NCBI GenBank assembly: GCA_049663345.1
Contig: JBATDG010000035.1
Span: 4,744 to 68,743, forward strand
DNA: 64,000 nucleotides
Source: SZUA-365 sp049663345
Lineage (GTDB): Bacteria; Bacteroidota; Ignavibacteria; SZUA-365
Direction of reading: 5' to 3'
The notes below the pieces were generated by a model. The model was not told where the DNA came from, searched no databases, and saw only the letters and a program-made list of their open reading frames with translations. Below are positions 8,312-17,075 of this stretch, piece after piece (position 1 is the first letter of the stretch; each line of letters begins with the position of its first letter). A program made the position numbers and the translations under genes.

Positions 8312-9631
8312 TTACCGGCTCCTCGTGCCTGTGCCGGAACTTGAACGCGTGCTGCCGGAGGTGCTCCCGCTTCCACGGGAAGTACTGCCAGCGGCGGCGT
8401 CGTTATCCGTACGTTCCCGGGAAACAGAGCTGCCGCGGCTTGGGGTTGGCGTCGCAGCGGTGCTGCTTTCGCTCCGCGAGCGGGAAGAAGGTGTCGTTGT
8501 CGAGCTGCTTCCGCTTCTCGAACTCGCCGAGGGTGTAGGAACGGTGCTGCTTTCGCTGCGCGAACGGGAATTCGTCGTGGGCTCAACCGTGCTCTCGCTT
8601 CGCGACCGGGAAGTGGTCGTGGGGACGACGGGATTTCGCTCGGTTGTTCTCGTGTTGCCGGTGGTGCGGACACGCGTTCCGTCGCTGCGCTGCATGGTGC
8701 GCGTCTTGGTTTCGCTGTAGGTCACCCGGTCACGGGAGGTCTGATAGTCACGGTGTGTCGTGATCCGAGGCGATCTGTATACGACGACCTGGGGACGCCG
8801 CGTGATGGGGCGGATAGGGTAGTAATTGCGGTGTCCGAGAGCGCAATCGAGATAGTGTGAACGGCGATTGCGGTAGCTGTTTCCGCTGCGCACTTCGAAG
8901 CGCCAGAAGGGTCCGCCGAAGACAAAGCGAGTTGAGACAGGATGGTAGTCATAGGCCCACCAGTAGTCGTAATCATGCGCGAGCCGTACCGAGTATCTCG
9001 GGCAGTCGATGCTGTAGGGATCGAAGCGTGCGCTGCGTCCATGGCAATCGTAGCACATGTAGCGGGGATACCAGACGCGGCTTCCTATAAAGAATGAGAG
9101 CGTGGCCGTCGCGTGCATATGCGAGCCCAGAATCAAACGGCCGTTGATGGAATTGATCGCAACGAAGGGGTCGCCGACGACGGGATCTATTCCGAGGTGG
9201 TAGCGGCCATCGCGCTGTCCGTAGCGGAATGCCCGGGGAGTGCGGCTTGCGACTGCCTGCAGATATTCGACGCCGTCAGGACCGCTGATGCGATAGCTCC
9301 AGTCGTCGTAGTATTCGGGCAGGCGATACGTCATGCCGCCGAAAACAAACCCATTGTCGGGATACCGGGGGAAGAGCAGCTCGACGTCTCCGTCGGAGCC
9401 GATGCTGTAGATGGTCACAAAGCAGTCATCGTTTGCCCGGAAGTACACATCGACGGATTCTCCGGGGTAGTAGACTTCGTCCTGATTCCTGTCGCTCCAC
9501 ATGTCGACGTTCAGTCCGCGATCCATGCTTCCAATAGGGCCGATCGAGGAGAGGGGGCTGCCAGACGCCGACGACTTCATGAGCGGCACGAGTGCCAGGG
9601 TGACTGCGATGATGAGAAGGATGCGTTTCAT
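8312..9631 (-). CDS. DUF4384 domain-containing secreted protein with Ser/Arg-rich repeat tail
   Basis: 439 residues from an ATG with a strong GGAGG site seven bases upstream. It begins with a signal peptide (MKRILLIIAVTLALVPL). Residues about 35-150 match the DUF4384 pattern (VDMWSDRNQDEVYYPGE, VDVYFRANDDCFVTIYSIG, LFPRYPDNGFV), a beta-sandwich module in bacterial envelope proteins of unclear function. The middle is Tyr/Arg/Cys-rich (YMCYDCHGRSARFDPY, where CYDC could bind a metal or form a disulfide). The last ~130 residues are low complexity, with repeated SRSRSES-type blocks separated by Thr/Pro. Such RS-rich tails are unusual in a bacterial envelope protein. The FN3 lipoprotein lies just upstream on the same strand. 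Confidence 0.75.
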   Translation of the reverse strand: MKRILLIIAVTLALVPLMKSSASGSPLSSIGPIGSMDRGLNVDMWSDRNQDEVYYPGESVDVYFRANDDCFVTIYSIGSDGDVELLFPRYPDNGFVFGGMTYRLPEYYDDWSYRISGPDGVEYLQAVASRTPRAFRYGQRDGRYHLGIDPVVGDPFVAINSINGRLILGSHMHATATLSFFIGSRVWYPRYMCYDCHGRSARFDPYSIDCPRYSVRLAHDYDYWWAYDYHPVSTRFVFGGPFWRFEVRSGNSYRNRRSHYLDCALGHRNYYPIRPITRRPQVVVYRSPRITTHRDYQTSRDRVTYSETKTRTMQRSDGTRVRTTGNTRTTERNPVVPTTTSRSRSESTVEPTTNSRSRSESSTVPTPSASSRSGSSSTTTPSSRSRSESSTAATPTPSRGSSVSRERTDNDAAAGSTSRGSGSTSGSTRSSSGTGTRSR

Positions 9632-9767
9632 GGCTGGCCTCCAGTGCAGAAAAGTGATTCGAAAATGCGTTGCTGTCTGTGCGTCGTAGGTCGTCTGCTT
9701 CGTGCGGGTTTTTGGTGTCCGGTCGGTTGCCGCGGTTTCAGGGATCAACAGTGCGTTGACGTCGTGT

Positions 9768-10580
9768 TCAGTGTCTCCTCGTCAGACTGCGGTTTCGTTT
9801 CTGCAGCGTCTGTCGCTGTGCGATCAGCAATTCAGGATTTCCCCGGGCGACCTGATAGGCCCAGTCAAAGGTCATACCGCTGCTGTTGACGTTTATCAAT
9901 CGGATTTTCGCGTAATGTCCGTCGAAGGTCTTGATCACATAGGTGTGGCCGCTGACTGCGAGGGCGTCGCCGGTGGGATTCCACCCGGCAGTGGGAGCGG
10001 TGCTGATTTCATCAAGATTGCCGGTGTATCCCATGTCCTGTATGTCGCTGTCGTCCCATACCACGAGATAGGGAATGCCTTCCGCCGTGACTTCGAAGAA
10101 GAAGTCCGTGAAGTCCGTATCGAAATGCAGGACCATGTACTCCGAAAAATCATAGCCTGCGCGGACGGGCATCGCGAATCGATCAACCAGAGCGACGTTC
10201 CTTCCCTCGGGACGGGGCGTGTCATACACGACGTCGCGGCTGAGGTCGCTTTCATTTCCATCGTAGTCGTAGGCTGTAACAGCGTAATAATTAGTGATGC
10301 CGTTTGTCGCGCCGCGGTCGACAAAGGTGGTTGCACGGGTCGTGCCGATAAAGTCATATTTGCCGTCGTAGCGGCTGCTGACAAACACGTTGTAGCCGTC
10401 GTGATCGGGTTCCTGATTAGCTATCCACTGCAGTTCAACTGCGTTGTCAAGCGAGATCGAAATGATTCCAACAGGGGGCAGGGGAGGTGTGCCGTCTGTG
10501 TAGACGATATCGTCGTGTCTGCTGCTGCAGGCGCTGAGAAGGAGGAAGGAAATCAGGAGAAAAAAGTACCGGGGTTTCAT
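9768..10580 (-). CDS. fibronectin type III-like lipoprotein
   Basis: 270 residues. The signal peptide ends in the lipobox LLSAC (Cys18), so the protein should be lipidated. Residues about 35-115 form an FN3-like module (PPVGIISISLDNAVELQWI, GYNVFVSSRYDG, NYYAVTAYDYDGNES). The second half is a further beta-rich domain with no family I recognise. The start has a plausible AGTTGAG site. It precedes the DUF4384 gene with a 136 bp gap; the two may form an envelope pair. Function unknown. Confidence 0.75.
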   Translation of the reverse strand: MKPRYFFLLISFLLLSACSSRHDDIVYTDGTPPLPPVGIISISLDNAVELQWIANQEPDHDGYNVFVSSRYDGKYDFIGTTRATTFVDRGATNGITNYYAVTAYDYDGNESDLSRDVVYDTPRPEGRNVALVDRFAMPVRAGYDFSEYMVLHFDTDFTDFFFEVTAEGIPYLVVWDDSDIQDMGYTGNLDEISTAPTAGWNPTGDALAVSGHTYVIKTFDGHYAKIRLINVNSSGMTFDWAYQVARGNPELLIAQRQTLQKRNRSLTRRH

Positions 10581-10743
10581 TGTCTCAACTCCATTTTAGG
10601 TGCGTTCTAGCCATTCTAATGCAAAGGGAGTGCCAAATTCTTTACCCTGTGAATTTTAGCCTGAATGAGCGTTTTCTGGAATTGTGCGGTGAAATGTGTC
10701 CACTGCAGAGGACGATATCACGGCGCATCGAATTGAAGTGAGA

Positions 10744-10806
10744 GGGCATGCAGCAGCGGGTGAAGGGAATGCAACAGCGGGTGAAGGGAATGCAGCAGCG
10801 GAGGAG
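10744..10806. repeat. three tandem 21-bp repeats
   Basis: Units start at 10744, 10765 and 10786 and differ by only a few bases (core ATGCAGCAGCGGGTGAAGGG). They lie between two minus-strand genes and directly beside the terminator of the TPR gene. No coding function is apparent. The rest of the 10581-10863 gap holds nothing else that I can identify. Confidence 0.8.
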
Positions 10807-10810
10807 ATCA

Positions 10811-10840
10811 AAAAAAAGGCTGTCCGTGGGGGACAGCCTT
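10811..10840 (-). terminator. intrinsic terminator of the TPR-protein gene
   Basis: The 10-bp arms AAGGCTGTCC (10816-10825) and GGACAGCCTT (10831-10840) enclose a five-base loop. Read on the minus strand they are followed by a run of seven T. It is 24 bp past the stop codon of the gene at 10864. Confidence 0.85.
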
Positions 10841-10863
10841 GAAAGTCGTTTTGAAGGAGGCGG

Positions 10864-11562
10864 TTATTCCTCGGTCAGATTGAACTGCGCCATGAGGCGC
10901 TCGGCATCGGGATGATATTTCGTGTTTTTCGATTCCTTGACTTTCTCAAGCATCTCTTTCGCCTTTTCCATATTGCCGGCTTCGCCGTAATTGCGTCCGG
11001 CACAAATGAGGCGTTCTCCTGAGAGGAGCTCGTTATCGAAGATCCCGGCGGATTTTTCAAAAAGCTCCGCTGCATCGGCATTGTTGCCTCGAGCTTCCGT
11101 CACTGCAGCTTCACCAGCGACAGCCGCAGCGCGCAGCATGTCGTTGTCAGGAGAGGCGTCTTCGAACGCGGTCATCGCCTTGTCGAGTTCGCCAGAATAT
11201 AGATAGGAGTTGCCGAGATAGATCATCGCGACTTCGCCGGTGGGCGTGCCGCCGTACTTCTCGACGATTTCCTCGAGACCCATAATCTTCTGTGCCGGAT
11301 CGCCGGTGATGGCCAGGCGGTACTGCTGCTGCTGATAGAGCTGCTGCACCTTCCGCAATTCGCGGTTCGCGGCGAGCTCATCGGCAGCTTTCCCGGAGGT
11401 ATAGATATAGCCGACGATGACGATCGCAACGATGCCTAACACCGCTCCGATGATGATCTTCGTGTTGGCCTTGAACCAATCCTGCAAATTATAAAAGAAA
11501 TCGGCCGAGGATGATTGGGGAACGGCCTGACGGACAGAAATCTTTTTCTTAGCGGTTAACAC
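10864..11562 (-). CDS. membrane-anchored tetratricopeptide protein
   Basis: 232 residues using a GTG start at 11560-11562 preceded by CCGGAG; an upstream in-frame ATG would run into tRNA-Arg and is rejected. A cytoplasmic N-terminus is followed by one membrane helix (TKIIIGAVLGIVAIVIVGYIY, about residues 33-53). A TPR-type helical repeat domain comes after it (EVAMIYLGNSYLYSGELDKAMTAFEDA; AELFEKSAGIF; GEAGNMEKAKEMLEKVKES). The layout resembles the YfgM family of periplasmic chaperone-interaction partners. It stands alone, with its own terminator. Confidence 0.8.
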   Translation of the reverse strand: MLTAKKKISVRQAVPQSSSADFFYNLQDWFKANTKIIIGAVLGIVAIVIVGYIYTSGKAADELAANRELRKVQQLYQQQQYRLAITGDPAQKIMGLEEIVEKYGGTPTGEVAMIYLGNSYLYSGELDKAMTAFEDASPDNDMLRAAAVAGEAAVTEARGNNADAAELFEKSAGIFDNELLSGERLICAGRNYGEAGNMEKAKEMLEKVKESKNTKYHPDAERLMAQFNLTEE

Positions 11563-11607
11563 AGACGATCTCCGGTTGACAAAATGGCTTGTGAATAAAA
11601 CTGCTCG

Positions 11608-11681
<74 letters not shown>

Positions 11682-11736
11682 AAGTTATCCAGAACAGGTC
11701 TTCTCCAGAAAACCGCTTCCGAATGATGCAAACACT

Positions 11737-11764
11737 AATATACGAAACTTTTCTTCCACGCCAA
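11737..11764 (-). promoter_or_regulatory. putative promoter of tRNA-Arg
   Basis: On the minus strand, TTGGCG (11759-11764) is followed after 16 bp by TATATT (11737-11742), which continues as TATATTAG. The predicted start lies about 50 nt upstream of the tRNA 5' end. Confidence 0.35.
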
Positions 11765-11806
11765 GGGGAGAAAAATGATCTGCTGAGTGATTACTGCTCT
11801 GCCGAT

Positions 11807-12451
11807 TCAGTAGTGATCGAGGTACTCAAGAATGAACGGATTGTGGTCTCGCTCGAAGCTGATAGTGGTGCGATCTCCATGACCCGGGTATACAACTGTG
11901 TCTTCCGGAAGAGTCAGGAGTTTCCTGGTGATGCTCTGCATGAGCGCTTCGTAATCTCCACCCGGGAGATCGGTGCGGCCTATGCTGCCGTGAAAAAGAA
12001 CATCGCCTGAAAAGAGCACGCCATCACGCATTTCATAGAGCACGACATGCCCCGGAGTGTGTCCCGGAGCATGAATAACACGAAGTCGGAGTCTGCCGCA
12101 ATCTATGGTTTCACCCGGCTCGAGTTGGTAGTCGGTGCGCATCCCTTCTATCGATAGCCCTAGTTCCGGGAAACTGGCGGTCGGATTTTCGAGCATGGGG
12201 GCGTCGAGCGGATGGATATAGACGGGGACGCCGAGCTCACGTGAAAGTGAAGCTACATCGCCGACATGGTCGAAATGTCCGTGTGTCAGCACTATCCCAA
12301 CGCAGGACATATTCTCGGCTTTCAGCCAGTCGGTGATACGCTCTTTGGATTCCATTGGCACATCTATGATCAGCGCCTCGCGGGAATCCTCATCTGCGAC
12401 GATGTAGCCAATTGTTGAAACCGGGCCTGATTCTACAGCATGAATAACCAT
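11807..12451 (-). CDS. metallo-beta-lactamase-fold hydrolase (glyoxalase II-like)
   Basis: 214 residues from the ATG at 12449-12451; the frame extends upstream into tRNA-Asn, so the longer start is not credible. The binuclear metal site is complete: HGHFDHVGD (about residues 62-70), HAPGHTPGHV, SGDVLFHGSIGRTD and the last ligand in YPGHGDRT. This pattern is that of the glyoxalase II/YcbL-type branch, which hydrolyses thioesters such as S-lactoylglutathione. Without a matching glyoxalase I nearby the true substrate is open. It lies between two tRNA genes on the same strand. Confidence 0.9.
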   Translation of the reverse strand: MVIHAVESGPVSTIGYIVADEDSREALIIDVPMESKERITDWLKAENMSCVGIVLTHGHFDHVGDVASLSRELGVPVYIHPLDAPMLENPTASFPELGLSIEGMRTDYQLEPGETIDCGRLRLRVIHAPGHTPGHVVLYEMRDGVLFSGDVLFHGSIGRTDLPGGDYEALMQSITRKLLTLPEDTVVYPGHGDRTTISFERDHNPFILEYLDHY

Positions 12452-12604
12452 CGCGGCAGTCCTTCGGACGAATTGGGTACACAAAGATGAATCCCGTGCA
12501 TCGACCAAAGCATCATTCGATGCAGCACAAACACGCAACACAAACACAGAGAAGCGTGTTGAGATCATCAATAAAACAAAACGCGGCATTGCGCCGCGTT
12601 TTCG

Positions 12605-12676
12605 CTCCCCGGGCAAGACTTGAACTTGCAACCCCGCGGTTAACAGCCGCGTGCTCTACCATTGAGCTACCGAGGA
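12605..12676 (-). tRNA. tRNA-Asn (anticodon GTT)
   Basis: On the minus strand the acceptor TCCTCGG pairs with CCGGGGA. There is a D-arm TAGCTCAATGGTAGAGC, an anticodon stem CGCGG/CCGCG with loop CTGTTAA (anticodon GTT), and a T-arm around GTTCAAGTC. CCA is not encoded. A near-consensus promoter lies 14-42 bp upstream. Confidence 0.94.
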
Positions 12677-12689
12677 ATATCAGATTTCA

Positions 12690-12718
12690 AAGATAGTGTA
12701 AAATCGCGGGTTTGTCAA
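12690..12718 (-). promoter_or_regulatory. strong promoter of tRNA-Asn
   Basis: On the minus strand, TTGACA (12713-12718), 17 bp, then TATCTT (12690-12695), which continues as TATCTTTG. It has a perfect -35 hexamer and an exact TAnnTTTG. The predicted start is 5-8 nt before the tRNA. It probably also feeds the hydrolase gene beyond. Confidence 0.75.
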
Positions 12719-13131
12719 GAATAATATTGTTCTTCAGCAGGATTTTTTTCACAAAGCTTTTTTCCTTGTGGAGGGGTGTCGGATAGCGAAAAATTGTATA
12801 TTTAAACCCGCTGCACCTTAGAGTCGGAGTCTCTCAGCAGCGGCGAACTTAGCCTCAAAGTCATGTAAGCACTTGCGTTTCACATAACGGTTGCTTTTTT
12901 GAAGGTACGGTCGTATGTTCCCCACTACTGATTGAAACATGCGGCGCGACATTCAGCTTGGTGTATACAGCGAGAATGAGCACTATTCCTGCACTGTCAT
13001 CCACATCATCATGGGAAGGAAACGGTTTGAATCATCGTTTCCGGTATCACGCCTTCTCTCCGTCTATTCATTCGATGATAGATCGTTGTTCAATTCACTC
13101 TTACTATTCCATAACCTTATTAGGAGGAACT
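12719..13131. other. long intergenic region and leader before the envelope operon
   Basis: Between the tRNA-Asn promoter and the DUF4397 gene I find no credible gene. The region holds a candidate promoter at 12891-12919 and a hairpin GGAAACG/CGTTTCC (13018-13024 with 13036-13042) inside the predicted ~205 nt leader. Bases just before the start codon (ATTCCATAACC then AGGAGGAA) resemble the leader end of the P-domain gene at 53212. Confidence 0.5.
12891..12919 (+). promoter_or_regulatory. putative promoter of the DUF4397-receptor-T9SS-PorV operon
   Basis: TTGCTT (12891-12896), 17 bp, TATGTT (12914-12919). The -10 hexamer is identical to that of the groES promoter in this window. It would give a leader of about 205 nt. 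Confidence 0.4.
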
Positions 13132-13863
13132 ATGCGACAAACGCTGCTACAGAAAGCCGGGTTGCTTAGCCTAATGCTGATTGCGACAGGAGCTTTCCTG
13201 TCCGGCTGCATTGAGGAGCCAAACCCGCCTGTTCTGGACCGCGTCACTTCGGAGGTGCGCTTTGTGCACGCAGTGCCCAATACCGGACCCAATCCCGTGT
13301 CAGTAGATATCTGGGTTGACGGAAACAAGGAGTTTTCAAACGCAAACTTCAAAGATGCGTCCGGTTACCTGACAATCAATTCCGGCAACAGGTTCCTGCG
13401 CGTCGTTCCCGCCGGTGGCGATACGAGTGCTGCGATTTTCCGTCAGCTCGTCAGTGTTCGCTCCCTGACAAAAATGACCATGGCGTTTTTTGGTTCTGAT
13501 GCCGATGTGCAGCTCCTGATCACACAGGAACGCTTCACGTATGCCGATGAGACCAGCAAACTCGTTGACAGCTGCGATGTGAAGCTGATCAACCTGTCTA
13601 ATACCGGAACTGACTACAAGCTCCAGCGCAAGGTCGATCCGGACTATGTAGATCTCATCCCAATTGTTGCAAAGGGATCGCTTTCTTCCTACAAGCGATT
13701 GGCCTCCGAAAATGCTGACTTTGCCGTTTCAACAGACGGGAATGCGCGCGCAGTGGAGTTCAACCAAACGCTTGGCAAGCCCGGCTATCGGTATTCCTTC
13801 ATAGTCGTTGGTAACACAGGCGGACTTGAGGTTCTCAGACTCCAGGACGAACCGAAAAACTGA
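13132..13863 (+). CDS. DUF4397 domain-containing lipoprotein
   Basis: 243 residues from the ATG preceded by TAGGAGGAAC; a longer in-frame start at 12958 lacks a ribosome site. The signal peptide ends in the lipobox FLSGC. The mature protein begins VRFVHAVPNTGPNPVSVDIWVDG, the hallmark of DUF4397, a beta-sandwich module of bacterial cell-surface proteins with unknown ligand. A second similar half follows (CDVKLINLSNTGTDYKLQ), suggesting two tandem modules. It is the first gene of an operon with a TonB-dependent receptor, a T9SS-exported protein and a PorV-like barrel, so a surface-exposed accessory role is likely. Confidence 0.82.
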   Translation: MRQTLLQKAGLLSLMLIATGAFLSGCIEEPNPPVLDRVTSEVRFVHAVPNTGPNPVSVDIWVDGNKEFSNANFKDASGYLTINSGNRFLRVVPAGGDTSAAIFRQLVSVRSLTKMTMAFFGSDADVQLLITQERFTYADETSKLVDSCDVKLINLSNTGTDYKLQRKVDPDYVDLIPIVAKGSLSSYKRLASENADFAVSTDGNARAVEFNQTLGKPGYRYSFIVVGNTGGLEVLRLQDEPKN

Positions 13864-13988
13864 TGACGCCTCCGAACAGGGCTGGATTGGTGGAACAATC
13901 GGAAGGACCGCCCTGGATCGAGAGCTGAATGGAACATTCTGGAGGAATTTAGTAAAACACGTTTTCTCAAGTTCTGAAGGAGGATATT

Positions 13989-16900
13989 ATGCATAAATGG
14001 TTCCTGATTGCAGTCCTCTGTATCCTGTTCCCAGCTGCCGCAATGGCACAAAACGGCAAAATTGCTGGAAAGGTTACAGATCGCGAGACAGGAGAGCCCC
14101 TTATTGGTGCAAACGTCATGATCGACGGATCTGACCGTGGCGCTGCATCCAATATCAATGGCGAGTTCGTCATTCTGAACGTCCCCATTGGCAAAGTCAG
14201 TCTCGTTGCAAGTTATATTGGATATCAGCAGATCACTCTGCGCGACCTGAATATCAGAAGTAATGAAACGACATCGGCGGATTTTCAGCTGCCGAGCGAA
14301 TCATTCAAGGTTGGCGAAGTGGAGATCATCGCTGAAAAGCCGATGGTCGACAAGAACGTAACGAACAGCAAATCCACTGTCACCCAGGAAGAAATTGAAA
14401 ACCTTCCGGTGCGCGGTGTTGATGGCATCGTTGCGCTGCAAGCCGGTATCGTCAGTCAGGGTGGAGCAATTTACGTACGCGGCAGCCGTGGCGATGCCAC
14501 CGGTTATATTGTCGACGGCGTAAATGTTAATGACCCTGTGTACGGCGGCCGTGCGCTGAGCGTGATCAATAACGCTATCGCAGAAATCAATTTCCAGGCA
14601 GGCGGCTATTCCGCTGAATTTGGCGGCGCAAACGGCGGTCTCATCATGACCACCACGCGCTCCGGCAGCCGTGAAATCCAGCTCGGATTTGAGGCGTACA
14701 CTGACAGCTGGTCAGAGCCCGGTCAGGAAAACTTCCTCGGCTCTTACAATTATGGCAATAGCGTCTACGTACTGACTGCAGGCGGACCTCTCTTCGGTCC
14801 GGTTCGATTCTTCGTTGCGGGACAGAACTCTTTTGTTCGCACACCGTCACAGTACCGCAGCGCCTACACGCTCGCCGATGACTATGATGCAGCGCTCCGC
14901 AGCACAGCGGCGCATGCATTGCTGTCGCCCGAAGAGCAGGCGAAAGTCGGTATCTTTGACCCGCGTCTCGGAGCTGCGGCGCGTAAGGTCGATTATGCTT
15001 ACCCCGCTGGCTACGTAGTAAACACTGCGGATCAGGCATGGACGTATTCCGGCAACCTGACATTCGATCTCAACCCGATCAATATCCGCGTTGGTGGCAG
15101 CTACAACTATTCCAGTGGTCGCAGCGGTTCCGGAATTACTTCCGGCTATCAGACCGGTCGTACCGCTGAGATGGTTAACGGGCAGCTTGTCTACAACTCA
15201 GACAATCTTTCCCTAGCCAACCAGCAGCGCGCGCTGATGACGGAAGCCGAGAATTACGCGATAAACCTGAAGATGACGCATCTGCTCAGCCAGAATACGT
15301 TTTACGAAGTGTTCCTGAATTACTTCGGAAGCTTCAACGTACTCATGGATGCAGATCATCAGCATGACATCTTTGCTTATGGTGATTCGATCGCAAATGC
15401 CGCTTACGGATACAATTTCCGCGCAGATGGGCTCGGACCCCTTCCGATCCAGTTGTTTGGAAACAACTATTCCGTCTATGGCGCCGGCGACGCAGGGTAC
15501 GCCTATCAGAAGGATCGCTACTCCTCAATTTCCGGAAAGATCGATTTCGTGCACCAGATCGGCCGCACCCATGAGATCAAGGTCGGAGCCGAAGCACAGC
15601 GCTACGAAGTGCGCCAATTCGACATCACCGCTTTCACTCTGAAGAGTTTCTTCCGCTCCAACCCGGATGCAAACCCAATTCAGCAGGCAGTGAACTCCCG
15701 TACCAACAATTTTGGCTACGACCAGTGGGGCGCGCTGTCAGACGGTGCTTCCGACGGTCCCCGCAATCCTGTATTTGCATCCGCATTCGTGCTCGACAAA
15801 ATCGAGCTTGAGGATCTTGTCATTAACGTCGGTATGCGTTATGACTACATCAATACGGATACACAGGAATTTGTCAACCCGAACAACGTGAAGTTCGACG
15901 AGAATGGTATGATCAGTCAGGAATCTGACAACCTGAAAGACGTTCCGGCTTCAGTCACCTTCAGTCCTCGCATCGGTTTCTCCTTCCCCGTGACGGATGT
16001 GACCGTGTTTTATGCCCAGTACGGAAAATTCGTCCAGCAGTCGCGTCTTCGCGATGTGTATCTCGGCAACGCCACATCCGCCAGCAATATTCGCGGCGGC
16101 TATGCGATCGAGAACCCGGTGGGCTTCGGTCTGAAGCCTGAGACCACGCTGCAGTACGATTTCGGTTTCCGTCAGCAGATCGGCGACTTCCTGGCATTCG
16201 ATCTCGGTGCATTCTATAAAGATATCCGCGATCAGATCCAGCAGCAGCAGATCCCCGCTGCCTCGGGTGCCCAGCATCTTGCTTACTATGCATGGGTGAA
16301 CGGTGATTTCGCCACGACGTCCGGATTGTCCATGAAAATCGACCTGCGCCGCGTTGAGCGCATCCAGGCCTCCGTCGATTACACATATTCCGACGCACGC
16401 GGCACCGGTTCGGCGCCCTCTACAGCATTCCGGGCCATCTGGCTCGCGCCAACCGAAACCCCGTATCTGCCCAAGTACACGACACTTCTCAGCTTCAACC
16501 AGACGCATCGCGGATCGATTAACCTCGATTACCGCTTTGGTCGCGGCGACGGTCCCGCGCTCGCAGGTGCAAACTTCCTCGAGCGTAGCGGCCTGAACAT
16601 GTTGTTTACCTTCAACAGCGGACATCCCTACACCCGCGTTGATGAAAACAGCTACGACAACCGCCAACAGCCGGTGGAAGTGCTCAATGAATCCACGACC
16701 CCGTGGACCTTCCAGATCGACGCCCGTCTTGACAAAACGGTCAGCATCGCTGGTCTCGATTTTAACTTCTACATCTGGGTGGTCAACCTGCTTGACACCA
16801 AGAATGTCACCGATGTCTTTATTCAGTCCGGCAGCTCTTCCGACAACGGCTATCTCTCGACAGTCGCAGGCCGCCAGCAGCTGCAGACCTACCAGCAGTA

Positions 16901-17015
16901 CGGTGATGTGTTCGAAAACCTGTATCGGGATTATTACTACCAGACCAATATCATGAACGCCAACCTCTTCGGCCCGCCGAGGCAGGTGCGTGTCGGTCTG
17001 CGTATCGATTTTTAA
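13989..17015 (+). CDS. TonB-dependent outer-membrane receptor with carboxypeptidase-like N-terminal domain
   Basis: 1008 residues, with an AGGAGG site six bases before the ATG. The signal peptide ends at AMAQ. Residues about 22-105 are a carboxypeptidase regulatory-like beta-sandwich (KIAGKVTDRETGEPLIGANV, NGEFVILNVPIG, YIGYQQITL). The plug domain follows (STVTQEEIENLPVRG, YIVDGVNVNDPVYGG, NGGLIMTTTRSG). The remainder is a beta-barrel rich in aromatic-ended strands, with a terminal RVGLRIDF strand. Such receptors import ligands or act in T9SS-linked export. The substrate cannot be read from the sequence. It is followed after 60 bp by its T9SS-sorted partner. Confidence 0.88.
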   Translation: MHKWFLIAVLCILFPAAAMAQNGKIAGKVTDRETGEPLIGANVMIDGSDRGAASNINGEFVILNVPIGKVSLVASYIGYQQITLRDLNIRSNETTSADFQLPSESFKVGEVEIIAEKPMVDKNVTNSKSTVTQEEIENLPVRGVDGIVALQAGIVSQGGAIYVRGSRGDATGYIVDGVNVNDPVYGGRALSVINNAIAEINFQAGGYSAEFGGANGGLIMTTTRSGSREIQLGFEAYTDSWSEPGQENFLGSYNYGNSVYVLTAGGPLFGPVRFFVAGQNSFVRTPSQYRSAYTLADDYDAALRSTAAHALLSPEEQAKVGIFDPRLGAAARKVDYAYPAGYVVNTADQAWTYSGNLTFDLNPINIRVGGSYNYSSGRSGSGITSGYQTGRTAEMVNGQLVYNSDNLSLANQQRALMTEAENYAINLKMTHLLSQNTFYEVFLNYFGSFNVLMDADHQHDIFAYGDSIANAAYGYNFRADGLGPLPIQLFGNNYSVYGAGDAGYAYQKDRYSSISGKIDFVHQIGRTHEIKVGAEAQRYEVRQFDITAFTLKSFFRSNPDANPIQQAVNSRTNNFGYDQWGALSDGASDGPRNPVFASAFVLDKIELEDLVINVGMRYDYINTDTQEFVNPNNVKFDENGMISQESDNLKDVPASVTFSPRIGFSFPVTDVTVFYAQYGKFVQQSRLRDVYLGNATSASNIRGGYAIENPVGFGLKPETTLQYDFGFRQQIGDFLAFDLGAFYKDIRDQIQQQQIPAASGAQHLAYYAWVNGDFATTSGLSMKIDLRRVERIQASVDYTYSDARGTGSAPSTAFRAIWLAPTETPYLPKYTTLLSFNQTHRGSINLDYRFGRGDGPALAGANFLERSGLNMLFTFNSGHPYTRVDENSYDNRQQPVEVLNESTTPWTFQIDARLDKTVSIAGLDFNFYIWVVNLLDTKNVTDVFIQSGSSSDNGYLSTVAGRQQLQTYQQYGDVFENLYRDYYYQTNIMNANLFGPPRQVRVGLRIDF

Positions 17016-17075
17016 TTCCGTTCAGTCTGAAGACCAATTATGAACAAACGTAGAAGTAATAAAAGGAGACTGGGC

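Noticed and set aside
12452..12631. N-terminal extension of the metallo-hydrolase
   Set aside because: It would run through tRNA-Asn; the internal ATG at 12449-12451 begins exactly at the family's N-terminus.
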